Shown here: positions 10,848-22,438 of the stretch, one piece after another
Layout: each line of letters begins with the position of its first letter
Numbering within the stretch: the first letter of the stretch is position 1
Source of the DNA: Amphiduros pacificus
Lineage: Eukaryota; Annelida; Polychaeta; Phyllodocida; Hesionidae
Assembly: GCA_949316495.1 (NCBI GenBank)
Contig: OX439010.1
Span: 14,485,309-14,549,308, forward strand
Direction of reading: 5' to 3'
Length of the DNA stretch: 64,000 nucleotides
Position numbers and translations under genes: made by a program
Notes under the pieces: model-generated
What the model saw: only the letters and a program-made list of their open reading frames with translations
Told to the model about the DNA's origin: nothing
Databases searched by the model: none

Positions 10848-11179
10848 TATTGCAAGTCAGGCCACGGGCCGTGGCGCAGTTGGTTAGAGAGCCAGCTTAT
10901 TTGCACCAGTTCCTCTGTGATGATCTAAAGGTCTTGGATTCGTTCCCCGGCCGTGCCGAGATTGACATCATGATACAATTTCGAGCCATTGACCCATTGT
11001 CCTTGTAAATCTGTGACTGGGTCGATTGTCATGTCAAGGAATTGCGACATGACAATTCAGTCAGACAGCACTATATTTGCTACAAGTAGGTCTCATCACG
11101 AAATGACTGAAATGATATTGAAAGTGATGCAAAACCCCAAACAAACAAACAGAAATTTTTTTTAAAAATATTGCAAGTC
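10848..11179 (+). mobile_element. SINE family A, near full length, with 11-bp target duplication
   Basis: tRNA-like head ('gtggcgcagttggttagaga', B box 'ggattcgttcccc'), body with 'ccttgtaaatctgtgactggg', 'cagcactatatttgctacaa', 'gtaggtctcatcacgaaatg', and tail 'aaaccccaaacaaacaaaca'. It is bounded by the direct repeat 'tattgcaagtc' at 10848-10858 and 11169-11179. The element proper is about 310 bp. The body shared with the other copies defines the commonest SINE of the window. Confidence 0.92.
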
Positions 11180-11760
11180 TTTCAATCTTCATGCTAACTT
11201 TCCCATCACTGTTATATTTCCCATCACTGTTGTAATATTATTCGAATAATGTTATTTCCCAAGTCATAATGACTTTTCTTGCTCAGCAAAATGTCATTCA
11301 ATCGGAACTGACCAACATCAAGTCATGACCTGAAATGAGCTGGCTGACGAAGACGTTAACCAATCAGTACCAAGCAGAATCAATCGGCATGAATAAACAG
11401 TTATCCTTACACCAATTATTTCACAACCCGATTTTTATGTTAAGACATGACTTGCGGCCGATCCTGAACGCACATTTTAACCATTGTCGGCAAGAGTAAT
11501 CGTTTAGCATCTCATCCAAAACCATTGTTGTCTGGTAATCCATTCAAATCCCACGGCCTGCAGCATTGTAAATTATTTTCCATACGTAACGAAGTCAATT
11601 TAAAGTAGAAAATATCGGTAAAACCATTGTTCAATGTTGACAATGTTATAAGTTAAGCCTCGCGTTATATGAAACTATATAAAACTATACAACTGTGATT
11701 AATCACTTGAAATTTGAAACTTCTATTTTCCTTAATTTTATTTTCTTCTCTCACGACCTG
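11180..11760. other. intergenic, no gene seen
   Basis: Moderately AT-rich. It holds a tandem pair of 'cccatcactgtt' at about 11212-11232 and nothing else recognisable. Confidence 0.4.
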
Positions 11761-11768
11761 AGTATGAT

Positions 11769-11830
11769 TAGAGTTTAAATTTAAATTTATTTTCCACAGA
11801 GTTTAAATTTAAATTTATTTTCCGCAGAGG
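11769..11830. repeat. duplicated 'gagtttaaatttaaattta' unit
   Basis: Two direct copies of about 34 bp, each 'gagtttaaatttaaattta' followed by 'ttttcc(a/g)cagag'. Probably slippage-derived. Confidence 0.8.
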
Positions 11831-12254
11831 GCCTTCGTATATAAAGCTAAATTATGCCACTATGGCTGGCCTAAATTATTCAGCATGGCGAGGTAGGGTC
11901 ACACACTACCTTTGCCCCAATAGGCATGAAAATGTCCCTACTTTTTTCTGCAGGATTGATTGCATAATCAACAAACAGGTGTGCAGTTGGTGGGATGCGC
12001 ACATGCGCACACTCAATGCCAGTCCTCTTTCAGACCAAAACAAGCTGCCACAACCACACATGTTGTTGACTGTAATTTACATGTGTCGTTACCAGCACAT
12101 GCATTTGATGTTGTACCCACTTTCTATCTAACCAAATTAATGACAGCAATGTGTTAATACACGTGACAAAATATTTTAGTGTCTATTGGCTGTTTGCACT
12201 GGTTGTGGCCTCGGAGAATTCACTCAAAGAGTTGAATATGTCGTTTACTTACAG

Positions 12255-12485
12255 AGCCGAGTATAAATCCTGGATCTGCTGAGGAGATTAGGTCTTGATG
12301 TACCAGTCTCAAAACTATACAGTGATGTAATACAGGTCGTCAGAGAGACTCACCTGCTCTTTGCCACTGAGTGACCTGTCAGGTTAAACTAGTGTCTGGA
12401 CGTGGGGCGGGGATATCATATCGCAGTGCGACGTGCAGGAAGCGGCACAGGGGTACACGTTAACACAGGTAGACATCTTATTTGG
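12255..12485 (+). promoter_or_regulatory. candidate TATA promoter and non-coding first exon
   Basis: TATAAAT at 12262-12268 lies at the edge of a locally GC-richer stretch that ends at 12478 in a good donor (AACACAG|GTAGAC). The spacing would suit a transcription start near 12292 and an untranslated exon of about 185 bp. No downstream coding exon was recognised in the window, so this is inference only. Confidence 0.25.
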
Positions 12486-12834
12486 CCGGGTTGCTTGGAT
12501 GGCTTTTAATTGATTTGGTTGATATAAGTTCAATAAAGGTCAACGTGTGCTGTGCTCGGCATTGTTTCATGGTCAGGTGCACTTGAATAGAATGGAAACA
12601 GGAACTGGTTCACCCATGCCGACCTTTTGCCGTTTTCTGAGCATTTTTTAGCCACCTGTAACAATAAACTATTTTAGATTATTCTACTTCACTGTCCGAA
12701 AATATAACTGAGGTGCCCTTAAGAAACGAATAAACCTAATACGAACTGCAAGACATAATTATGTTTATGTTAGTTTAAGTTCACGAATAGGAGTATAAAG
12801 AGGTTATATTTAGTTGGTTCCTGACATGAAATGG

Positions 12835-14112
12835 AGAAGGTCCAGGGCAGGTATGAGGTACCTGGGAGTGTATAAAGGTGAGATAGGTCAGCTTGAGTCA
12901 GTCTCAGACAGGTCCGAGGTACCTGGGAGTACCTATACGTGAGAAAGGTCAGTTTGATTCAGTCTCGGACAGGTCCGAGGTACCTGGGAGAATATAAAGG
13001 TGAAAAAGGTCAGCTTGAGTCAGTCTCAGACAGGTCTGAGGTACCTGGGAGTGTATAAAGGTGAGAAAGGTCAGCTTGAGTCAGTCTCAGACAGGTCTGT
13101 GGTACCCGGAAGAATATAAACGTGAGAAAGGTCAGCTTGTGTCAGTCTCGGTCAGGTCTGAGGTACCTGGGAGTATATAAAGGTGAGAAAGGTCAGCTTG
13201 AGTCAGTCTCAGCCAGGTCTGAGGTACCTGGGAGTGTATAAAGGTGGGAAAGGTCAGCTTGAGTCAGTCCCAGGCAGGTCTGAGGTACCTGGGAGTGTAT
13301 AAAGGTGAGAAAGGTCAGCTTGAGTCAGTCCCAGCCAGGTCTGAGGTACCTGGGAGTGTATAAAGGTGAGAAAGGTCAGCTTGAGTCAGTCTCAGTCAGG
13401 TCTGAGGTACCTGGGAGTATATAAAGGTGAGAAAGGTCAGCTTGAGTCAGTCTCAGACAGGTCTGTGGTACCCGGAAGAATATAAACGTGAGAAAGGTCA
13501 GCTTGAGTCAGTCTCGGTCAGGTCTGAGGTACCTGGGAGTATATAAAGGTGAGAAAGGTCAGCTTGAGTCAGTCTCAGACAGGTCCGAGGTACCCGGAAG
13601 AATATAAACGTGAGAAAGGTCAGCTTGTGTCAGTCTCGGTCAGGTCCTAAGGTACCTGGGAGTATATAAAGGTGAGAAAGGTCAGCTTGAGTCAGTCTCA
13701 GACAGGTCTGTGGTACCCGGAAGAATATAAACGTGAGAAAGGTCAGCTTGAGTCAGTCTCGGTCAGGTCTGAGGTACCTTGGAGTATATAAAGGTGAGAA
13801 AGGTCAGCTTGAGTCAGTCTCAGACAGGTCTGTGGTACCCGGAAGAATATAAACGTGAGAAAGGTCAGCTTGAGTCAGTCTCGGTCAGGTCTGAGGTACC
13901 TGGGAGTATATAAAGGTGAGAAAGGTCAGCTTGAGTCAGTCTCAGACAGGTCCGAGGTACCTGGGAGTGTATAAAGGTGAGAAAGGTCAGCTTGAGTCAG
14001 TCACAGGCAGGTGTGAGGTACCTGGGAGAATATAAAGGTGAGAAAGGTCAGTTTGACCTGGGAGTGTATAAAGGTAAGAAAGGTCAGCTTGAGTCAGTCT
14101 CAGGCAGGTCCG
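12835..14112. repeat. 61-bp minisatellite carrying AP-1, AGGTCA and TATAAA words
   Basis: About 21 units of 61 bp. Order within a unit: 'gaggtacctgggag', 'tataaaggtgagaaaggtca', 'gcttgagtcagtctcag', 'acaggtct'. TGAGTCA, the AP-1 consensus, is intact in 17 units by my count; AGGTCA (nuclear-receptor half-site) and TATAAA/TATAAAC occur in almost all. Between about 13090 and 13950 two unit types alternate ('ggtacccggaagaatataaacg' against 'ggtacctgggagtatataaagg'), giving a 122-bp higher-order repeat. One unit near 14050 is internally deleted. Confidence 0.95.
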
Positions 14113-14907
14113 ACTACCACATATTAAAATAAAATTAAAAGACATTTTATTCTAATTTCTAATTTCAAATCTGTAATAGATAAGGTTGAGAATAAGTCAA
14201 ATCATGAATTGATTAATATGATGTACATGGAAGGTATGTACACTCAGAGTGTTTCCAGGTAATATACGTTCAATTAAGGTTCAGTTATTTTTGATAAAGT
14301 ATAAGGCTCATATTTCAGATTAAAAGATCAGATGTCATTTGTGTATTTTATTTCTTCTATATTTATTTCATGGGAAAAGATCTCGTTAGTCAATCCGACT
14401 GTCAACAAAATTTGCAAAGACAAAGTTGCACTAAGGCTAAATTATCCTATATATTTGGCATTTTTAAAATTCATAACATGTTGAAATAGAGAGAATGAGT
14501 GGCTCTTCAACCACTTTTGCCCTCTTGGTTTTAGTGCTTTCAAAAATTGTTTATCACTGTCATATATGGTTTCCTGCCAGGACAATATCGAGGCTAGATA
14601 TTAAGTTGTGCTGAAGTTTAGCCTGATCCTGAAATTTGACACATCTTTTGGAGCAATATAGCTAAATGATGTCACAATCGATATTTGGCACAAGAAACGT
14701 CTGTGACTAAACATATGATCTATGGTCCTCTATTCATTTGCTCTTTGATTGAAATGATGTTCTGTCAAAAAATGGTCAGAAATATCTCTCATTGACTCAA
14801 GGCCATTGTCTATGTTTATACGTAACTTTGTGGCCCTTGGGGGGGTTTTACATAGTTTTGAGGCTGTGATAGTTTTTTTCATAAATTTTGCCATAAGTGT
14901 TCTTTTG
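14113..14907. other. intergenic, no gene seen
   Basis: AT-rich unique DNA between the 61-bp array and the foldback element. A 67-codon minus-strand frame at 14730-14933 has no recognisable content. Confidence 0.4.
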
Positions 14908-15735
14908 TAGATATGATGCCACAATAATCTCAAAATGACCCATTTTGCGATCCGGAGGAAACTAAATCACATAAATTTCGATGTAGATTAGTCTATCAAG
15001 CTATCATGATCACCTGCATGGAAATTCTCAAGGAGTAATGCGACTCTGTTATCATTTGGACCTGGCGGGCACATGCTGGACCATTCTGAAGGCTTGCGTT
15101 GCTCTCTTTGGCCTATTTGACTGAATTGACTTTATCAGTTTAGTGCGTTTCTCTATTGTATAGGTCTTCCTCTGAGTGGACCTAAATCTGAATGAATAAA
15201 TCTAAATGTGATTCAACACTTTACCACATTTTAATCCCCCGTGCCTGCTCCAAACTCCGGTGTTTCACCTCCAAAGTCTGGTATGTACTCAAATGGGAGA
15301 ACACGTCATATCAGCATCAAATGGCCTGTCTCCCAGTTTAAACTTGTGCTATTATATCTAATCTTGCATAGACAGGTTTCTAGGTACATCACGATGAGTG
15401 TGATAGATCAATTCTCCGATGTTGATGAGTTGGTTTGTGAAGGAAATTAGATATTTTAATGACTTATTTGAAAACATTTAGAACATGTATTGAAATATAG
15501 AGAACAAGACAGCAAAATCACCTCAAAAGAATCACCTCAATGTACAACTGCAACATTTGCAACATTTTAGCAAAAGGTGGTTAATTTTGTCCTTTTCACT
15601 ACAGTTTAAATATTTTGAGAATTTCCATCAGGTGATAGTTTGATAGACTAATTTATAGTGAAAGTTATGTTATTTAGTTCCCCTGGATTGAAGAAGGGGT
15701 CTTCTTGAAGTCGTCAGTGTGGCATCTACCGCACT
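14908..15735. mobile_element. long foldback (inverted-repeat) element
   Basis: Left arm about 14908-15033 and right arm about 15614-15735 are diverged inverted copies. Matching words on opposite strands include 'attagtctatcaa', 'ctatca', 'atggaaattctcaa' and 'aactaaat-acataa'. The arms are about 100-120 bp and enclose about 580 bp without coding sequence. It looks like a non-autonomous DNA transposon or a decayed inverted duplication; terminal duplications were not identified. Confidence 0.65.
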
Positions 15736-16225
15736 GAACTAACTGTGAACTTGGGTTGTATTTCCCTCCATTACAAATATTGTATGATAATTTGGTTGTT
15801 AGTTCTTTTAATATGGGAGATTGTATTACAATTTATCATTTGATGGGTATCATTTGATTACCTGTTCACCCCTTTCAAGGGTATATTTGTCCTAAATTGA
15901 AATGCATTAAAAAAGTTACTGCATTTTAATTATTCATAGTTCTAAATAAATAATGGTTGTTTGTTAATTGTAATATCTCTTTCCCAAAATAACCTTATTG
16001 CATTGCTATTGACATTAAATGACGTAATCCTTAGACATAGGTCTGTACTTCTTTGCAAAAGAATCATTGTTTCTGAAGTACACATTAATATCACTGGTAC
16101 CAAATGGTAATGACAGTATTAATTACTAGCTCTTAATTATTGTTTATGCCCAAAACTTTTATCTGTGTTGATAGATAGATTAGGTATAGTTTAATCATAA
16201 ATTCAAAAATCACAGGTTAATTTAT
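15736..16225. other. intergenic, no gene seen
   Basis: Unique AT-rich sequence; nothing recognisable apart from short 'catttgat' words at 15837-15858. Confidence 0.35.
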
Positions 16226-16478
16226 CTGTGTTCAATAATGGAGATAAGGTATTTACAACTTCATGGAGACAGAACTAGATTATTTATAATTGTTAAATGG
16301 GACAGACCTGATTATCTATAATTATTAATATGAAATTATCTATAACATTTAAAGGAGACAGAGTTAAGTTATATTGAATTTCAATGAATACAGAAGTACG
16401 TTTTCTACAGTTGTTAATGGAGATAAAGCTATCTGTAATCGTTAATGGAAAGAGGGAAGTTATTAGAAACTTTTACTG
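16226..16478. repeat. degenerate minisatellite
   Basis: Six or so loosely related units built on 'gttaatggagacagag' and 'taagttatctataattg', irregular spacing of about 35-42 bp. Much older in appearance than the other arrays. Confidence 0.55.
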
Positions 16479-17285
16479 TAACTTATACTTTTGAGTGACA
16501 ATAGTCTGCCTTACATTTTTCAGAAGATACTTTAATTTTAAATTTCTACAAATAAAATTGAGAATGTAATGATCTTGTGATCAGAGAAAATTTAAAATAT
16601 CATTTTCAAAATACTCCTACATCTGTTATGAATATTTTCTGTTCAGTCACCTGCTTTCATTCGGTTTTTTTGTGCTATGAGTGAACGAATAAATTATTTA
16701 TTTAATAAATATTTAAAAAAGTAAGACAACAGGAACAAAGTGAACAGCATGAGTGAACAATGATACGGAACGAAAGTACAAATACAGAGATACTAGGAAA
16801 AGACGGATGTAGTGCGTACAGAACATAAATGAGAAGCCGACCAATGCTGGCGTTCTGTTCGCATCTTATACTGAACTCCACTCCTTGTTCATGTCTTCTT
16901 TGTACCTTTTTCGCACAAGTACAGTGAATAGCACCAAACACAGTCAGGATGAGATACGAACAAAGCGTTCGCATTCTTGACGCACTCTGCATGTGCTACT
17001 AAAAAGTGCTCATTGGCCATTCGTATCTCCTCTGCACATGTTGACAAAAAAATTGCGGACCAAGGCGGCCATACCCGTACTGCTCCAGACCCTAAATTAA
17101 GGAATTTAGAAGGACAAATGGGTAAGACGTTCGAGTTGTGATGGGTACTACGCACATCATTACGCACACCGAAATTTCCCCTCAGCTTTTATCCGCTTGG
17201 AAAGCTGGCTTATTTTATGCTGCTGATAAATATTTGCACCTCACAGATCATTGGCCTAATAATTAGATTCATATATTTGAGATGG
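16479..17285. other. intergenic, unassigned frames on minus strand
   Basis: Two overlapping minus-strand frames (92 codons at 16889-17167, 96 codons at 16702-16992) fall in a slightly GC-richer patch. Neither shows a domain, repeat pattern or splice logic that I recognise, so no gene is called. Confidence 0.3.
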
Positions 17286-17290
17286 AAATT

Positions 17291-18113
17291 TAACCAGTAC
17301 TGTAACCAGCACTGTAACCAGCATTGTAACCAGCAATGTAACCAGCACTGTATCCGGCAGTGTAACTGGCACTGTAACCAGCAATGAAATCAGCACTGTA
17401 ACCAACACTGTAACTGGCACTGTAACCAGCACTGTAACCAGCAATGTAACCAGCACTGTAACCAGCACTGTAACCAGCATTGTAACCAGCAATGTATCCG
17501 GCAGTGTAACTGGCACTGTAACCAGCACTGTAACCAGCAATGTAACCAGCACTGTATCCGGCACTGAAACTGGCACTGTAACCAGCAATGAAATCAGCAC
17601 TGTAACCAGCACTGTAACTGGCACTGTAACCAGCACTGTAACCAGCAATGTAACCAGCACTGTAACCAGCACTGTAACCAGCATTGTAACCAGCAATGTA
17701 TCCGGCAGTGTAACTGGCACTGTAACCAGCACTGTAACCAGCAATGTAACCAGCACTGTATCCGGCACTGAAACTGGCACTGTAACCAGCAATGAAATCA
17801 GCACTGTAACCAGCACTGTAACCAGCATTGTAACCAGCAATGTATCCGGCAGTGTAACTGGCACTGTAACCAGCAATGTAACCAGCACTGTAACCAGCAC
17901 TGTAACTGGCACTGTAACCAGCACTGTAACCAGCAATGTAACCAGCACTGTATCCGGCACTGAAACTGGCACTGTAACCAGCAATGAAATCAGCACTGTA
18001 ACCAACACTGTAATCAGCACTGTACCCGGCACTGTAATCAGCACTGTAACCAGCAATGTAACCAGCACTGTAACCGGCACTGTAACTGGAACTGTAACCA
18101 GCAATGAAATCAG
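17291..18113. repeat. 12-bp minisatellite with higher-order period near 200 bp
   Basis: Repeats of the 12-mer 'actgtaaccagc' with variants (tatccggc, gaaactggc, gaaatcagc). The variant string starting 'tccggcactgaaactggc' recurs at 17557, 17761 and 17953, i.e. 204 and 192 bp apart (17 and 16 units), so the array expanded by block duplication. A 289-codon minus-strand frame of VTVLVTLLVT type results from the 12-bp period and is not a gene. Confidence 0.95.
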
Positions 18114-18754
18114 GGGGTACAGCAATATGGCTAAAAACTATCTAGAAACTAGTGACTTTTGGTTTTCAGTGCAGTTCCTTAGGTTTTCCGAGAAAATAAA
18201 AAGTTTCAACATTTGGAAAATCCCATAACTACCCCACCCCATACACCTACCGTGTTCCAAGGTCCAAGTTTGAAAACATGCACCAGACCTGATATAATGA
18301 CAGGCACAGAGACAGAATGCGTCTTTTAAAAATATCTCCGTCATGATATCATATATAAATGACCAGAATACACAATCAGGGTCAGTGAACCTTTATTCTG
18401 GGTAAATAAGCTTACAAGCATATACGTCTCAATAAAGTTTATATCTGGATCTGACACGCGAAGTTTGTCCAATTACTTGTTCAAGGCTCCAATTCTGACG
18501 CAATCTCACTCTGTGGGCGATAATGAGGAGCATGTCATTTCCTGCCTGGACGCTTTTTAATGAAAGACTAATTATCATAGTGATAAGACACATTTTCCTA
18601 CACTTTTTCAAGCAAGAATGATAAATATCTTATTCAAAACCTTCTTCAACTTTGAAGATATTTTTTCACGATCTGGATCAAACCGGAAGTAGATGATTTG
18701 TGGCTACCTTGTTGGGACAAAATTAGTTCCTCATGTTTGCCAATGTTCATTAAA

Positions 18755-18925
18755 CCGGCCCCACTAGCACAATAGGTAGTGAGTAGGATCTGTGCCTTAG
18801 TTGGTTATATAAGTGGAGGACGGGAGGTGGTGGGTTCGACTCCCACTGTAAGCAGTGTTACTTCTACACTGGTTGAAAGGCTCGAGAGTCGACTTGATAT
18901 GTCCATAGTTGATATAAACACCATT
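18755..18925 (+). mobile_element. tRNA-derived SINE family B, copy 1
   Basis: Head with 'cttagttggttatata' and B box 'gtgggttcgactcccactg', then a body 'gcagtgttacttctacactg', 'gttgaaaggctcgagagtcg'. The body matches the minus-strand copy near 26.2 kb, which defines a family distinct from family A (no 'aaaccccaaac' tail). Confidence 0.75.
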
Positions 18926-18929
18926 TAAC

Positions 18930-19125
18930 AATTTCATCATTTCCAATTTTCATTTATCACGGTTTGAGTCTTGTATATAGAAGGACACATAACATGGTAT
19001 ATTTGAAGCTTATTTAAAGATTATCAGTTTGTCACAATAAAATTGACATGAGAATTGGTGCAGAATATTAAAGATGTTTGAAAACATCAGCAAACATCGG
19101 TTTATGTAAAAGCTGAGTTTGTTAT
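18930..19125. repeat. dispersed repeat, copy 2 (pair with 7.14 kb)
   Basis: Same ordered words as 7140-7345, including 'ttcatttatcac', 'acataacatggtatatttga' and 'gagaattggtgc'. It directly follows SINE B copy 1, so the two could be parts of one longer retroelement. Confidence 0.5.
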
Positions 19126-20170
19126 GGGTGAGCCTCGTTACATATTGTTAAATGTGATGGTTAGGAGCAGGGATTTTATATAGGAACAGTTTGGCAGGGG
19201 AGCAGGGCTGAACATTTTGTCAAATCAACACATTCCAGGACTCCTAAATACAGTGTATACGGTCAGAATTGTTTTAAATAATTGTATTATTTACCTTTGA
19301 CACATTCATTTTTATGTTTAATCTATAAGAATAAAACTTATGAGCTAATAATGGAAAATCAGTCTGAAATTATAAGATAAGTTTACTGTGTATAAATAAG
19401 GAGAAAAATAACATTCTGAAATTGTTATGGATGTTAAAATATGAGGGTGACAATAAACCTTCATCAAAGGTTGTGATTCCAGCTTTCATCCCTTCAGTTG
19501 CTTATGACACAAGGAAATCTGATATTGCATAGATAAACAACTCTGCACTATCTCGCTTTTTCCCTGTAGACATCGTGAAACGTGTTTGACTTGCACAGGA
19601 TAAGAAAATAAAAAGTTAAGATATTGATGGATTAGAATTGGCTTACTCTCCTTTGCATCGGGCTCAGTATACATATGTAACACCTATATTGAAGAGGCCT
19701 AGTAAAGCTGCGTAGAATTGGCTGGAAAATGCACCTATTCAATAGTCCTTTATTTTAATTTCATAAACAATAATAAGACCTTTTAAAGATATTTAATTTG
19801 CTTTTTGTTTGTTTGTTTTTAATCATCAATACGTGTCATCTCGATATTTCCAGTGTTTTCTAATTTAAGATAAAAGTATAATAAAGAATCTATTGCCCCT
19901 TTTAACATGCGTTTGTTCAAAGTATAACGAAACTTAAAGATTTTGGAAAGAGTCATTATTTGAAGTCATTTTGAGCCCTCAAATATTTAAACAAGAAAAA
20001 GTGGTGATCCACATGTAACACGGATGAGAAAAAAAATAACAAACCAAAATTGACAACAAACAGAACAAAAATTACGACAAACAAAACAAAAATTACAACA
20101 AATGACGATGTTGTCATTTCGGCGGGATGCTATTTGGCATTGCCGAGCCAGTAACCTTGTAGATGAGCAT
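19126..20170. other. intergenic, no gene seen
   Basis: AT-rich. Short frames at 19486-19683 and 19987-20181 (minus) show no known protein. A 'caaacaaaacaaaaattac' low-complexity patch lies at about 20040-20100. Confidence 0.35.
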
Positions 20171-20172
20171 TT

Positions 20173-20366
20173 TGTCATCACTCACTTCGTAATCTTTGTT
20201 TACAAGTTATAAGAACGCATATTATCGATCAGAATTTCATGATAACATTACTAAGCAATATGAACTGATAATTTCGCACATCGATGGGTGATGACGATAT
20301 TGCTGTCTTCCACTTGTTGTCATCATGCACTTCTTTATATTTGTTTACTTGTTATATGAACGTATT
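20173..20366. repeat. diverged direct duplication, about 148 bp apart
   Basis: 'catcactcacttcgtaatc' + 'tttgtttacaagttataaga' at 20175 recurs as 'catcatgcacttctttat' + 'atttgtttacttgttatatg' at about 20322. It borders the short 'tagactggt' element. Confidence 0.65.
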
Positions 20367-20387
20367 CATACGCTAGCGCATGTAGAC

Positions 20388-20444
20388 TGGTGCCACCTCT
20401 GTGTATCCACACGATGTTCTTGACACTCGGCGGGAGACCAGTCT
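20388..20444. mobile_element. short inverted-end element, copy 1
   Basis: Bounded by 'tagactggt' and its inverse 'accagtcta'. The interior 'acacgatgttcttgacactc' matches, on the opposite strand, 22546-22600. Possible miniature DNA element. Confidence 0.5.
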
Positions 20445-20585
20445 ATAGCACATGCACACGATGAACACTCCACAGTGGCGTCAGTTGCTTGAACCATATT
20501 GCCCACAGAAAAAACCAATTACAACCCACAGGACATGACAACGCATTTCCCATGATCATACCGATCACAGAATAACACACTGATA

Positions 20586-20637
20586 GTTCCCTTTTTGACA
20601 ATCATTGCCTGTCGGCAATCATTGTCCAAAAGGGAAC
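20586..20637. repeat. 52-bp near-perfect palindrome
   Basis: Two 24-base arms (22 of 24 paired) around a 4-base loop TGTC. The left arm starts 'gttccctttttgacaatc' and the right arm ends 'attgtccaaaagggaac'. It would form a stable hairpin in DNA or RNA. Confidence 0.85.
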
Positions 20638-20639
20638 CA

Positions 20640-22050
20640 TCCGTGTTACAAAAAACGGATTTTGTATTGGATAGAAATACTATCACTTATGATTATTTGT
20701 TTCTGTATGATACCAAGCAAAAACCGTTTGCATCATTTGTAAAAATACCAGATTTGCCCTGTGGATGGCAATGCGGAGAATTTCCTGCATGAGGACATCT
20801 TTATTAGACTCTCAATAGTCACGGTGATAAGATGTCATATGTTCCTACACTGCTTTATGCCAGAATGAGCAAAGAATGAATTGATTTCCTGGTTTTTCAA
20901 AAAGTCAACATTTAATTGTTAACCAATTGGATAAATGTGCCTAAAAGATGTTCACAAGTAAATAAAAATAGCAGGTTGTGTTCACAGTGTTTTTCCTCTC
21001 CTTCTAGATTGGAGAGCCACCTATTGCATGACACTGCACGTCAGCCTCCAAATGTCTATGTATGATCTTGGATTGCAGCATTGTAAATTGGTTTCTATTA
21101 TTGTGTATGGTAAACTAAAATATAATTCAATTCAATATTGTCTAGGTTACAATTTGCTTCCCATTTGTTCTGAAGTTAAGTTTTCTGTATTGCAGTGTGC
21201 ACTTTTCAGTAGACACAAATGATAATAAATATATATTGTACTCCTGTCCAGGGTTTTTTAGGTCCTATTGTATTGTAATAACAATAACCAAGGTTCCAGA
21301 ACGCTCTGTGTTAGCTGTATGAGTTCAAAAAAGTTACATTTTTATATTATAGATATCCAAGTTGTTTTTATCATCTATTCAGTCTGATAAAAAGGTAATC
21401 CCCTTCCAAGTCTTCAATTGTCTTTTTAGGTATTTTAACAGTAATATTATTCCCAAAGGGAATCTAAAAAGCTAAGATAGTGTCGAAACTGTGTGATCAA
21501 TGCAATGTAAATTTTCCCTTCTGTCAAATGCAATTAAAGGGATGAAAGCTTAAATCACAACTTTGGATGAGAATATTTTTAATCCATGTATAAAGTTATT
21601 AAATTTTACTTTAATGACTATTGAAGTGTGGATATATTTGATCTGTGCCATCCAATCCTTAAATTCAATGTTTCAAAATTTAACCTAGCTTTACCTTGAT
21701 TAATGTTTCTACCCAAACTGAGATCACTTCTATAAGAATCAGAAAAGTTTGTTATCCAGTTGAGGGAATCATGGAAATCAATAGTGTCCCACAGAATACT
21801 ATAATCCTGTGGTTATACCCAAAGACATCGGCAAAATAGACTTGAAATCCACTGTTTCTAGAAACACTACGTACTGACCATCATATTGAAGTTTCCCTAG
21901 TAAATAAACTCGACCTCCGGTGATTGACTGTTGCAGTTATGACCCATGTCACTATCGTTCCCAGTCATAATGTCCAAAAATACAAATCTGTGTGCATTCT
22001 ATAGCGTTTTTTCTTCAGTTTTTTACCCGATATCAAACTTGACAACATGA
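20640..22050. other. intergenic, no gene seen
   Basis: AT-rich unique DNA. Frames of 64-65 codons (20595-20792, 21028-21222) have no recognisable content. Confidence 0.35.
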
Positions 22051-22069
22051 AATGACATTTAGAAGAGTC

Positions 22070-22125
22070 CAAGTGATGACGTCATGGAAACACCAAGGGA
22101 GAAACTTCCTATGACGTCATAAGCA
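22070..22125. promoter_or_regulatory. paired perfect CRE sites in a small hairpin
   Basis: TGACGTCA occurs at 22077-22084 and 22112-22119, 35 bp apart, and the flanks are partly inverted ('atgacgtcatggaa' against 'ttcctatgacgtcat'). The full palindromic CRE is the site bound by CREB/ATF bZIP factors. Whether it is used is unknown. Confidence 0.5.
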
Positions 22126-22438
22126 CCACAACGTTGTGGAGTTTCCAGATTGTTGCTGTCACTCCCGTGAATAAACTGACCCACTTTCACGTCTTTGCGC
22201 ATACTCGTAAACAATGGCGAAACGAGGCTGAGATCAAGAAAAAACAAAGAAATAATTTCAAACCAGGCTGACATCTAATGTAGACTTAAAGGGGACATAA
22301 TTGTGTGATTGTTAGTTGCCGGAAGTCAAGTTCTTCCAGAGTCGGGACTTAAATTGGATGGGCAGTGCGTGATGTTTCTGGATTCCAAGGATATTGATAA
22401 GATCTGTGCATATGTTGAAAAAACATATCAAATATAAG

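Noticed and set aside
16702-17167. Overlapping 92- and 96-codon minus-strand frames
   Set aside because: No domain recognised; overlapping frames in different phases argue against a real gene.
17256-18125. 289-codon minus-strand frame of VTVLVT repeats resembling a membrane or silk-like protein
   Set aside because: Direct product of a 12-bp repeat; ends with the array.
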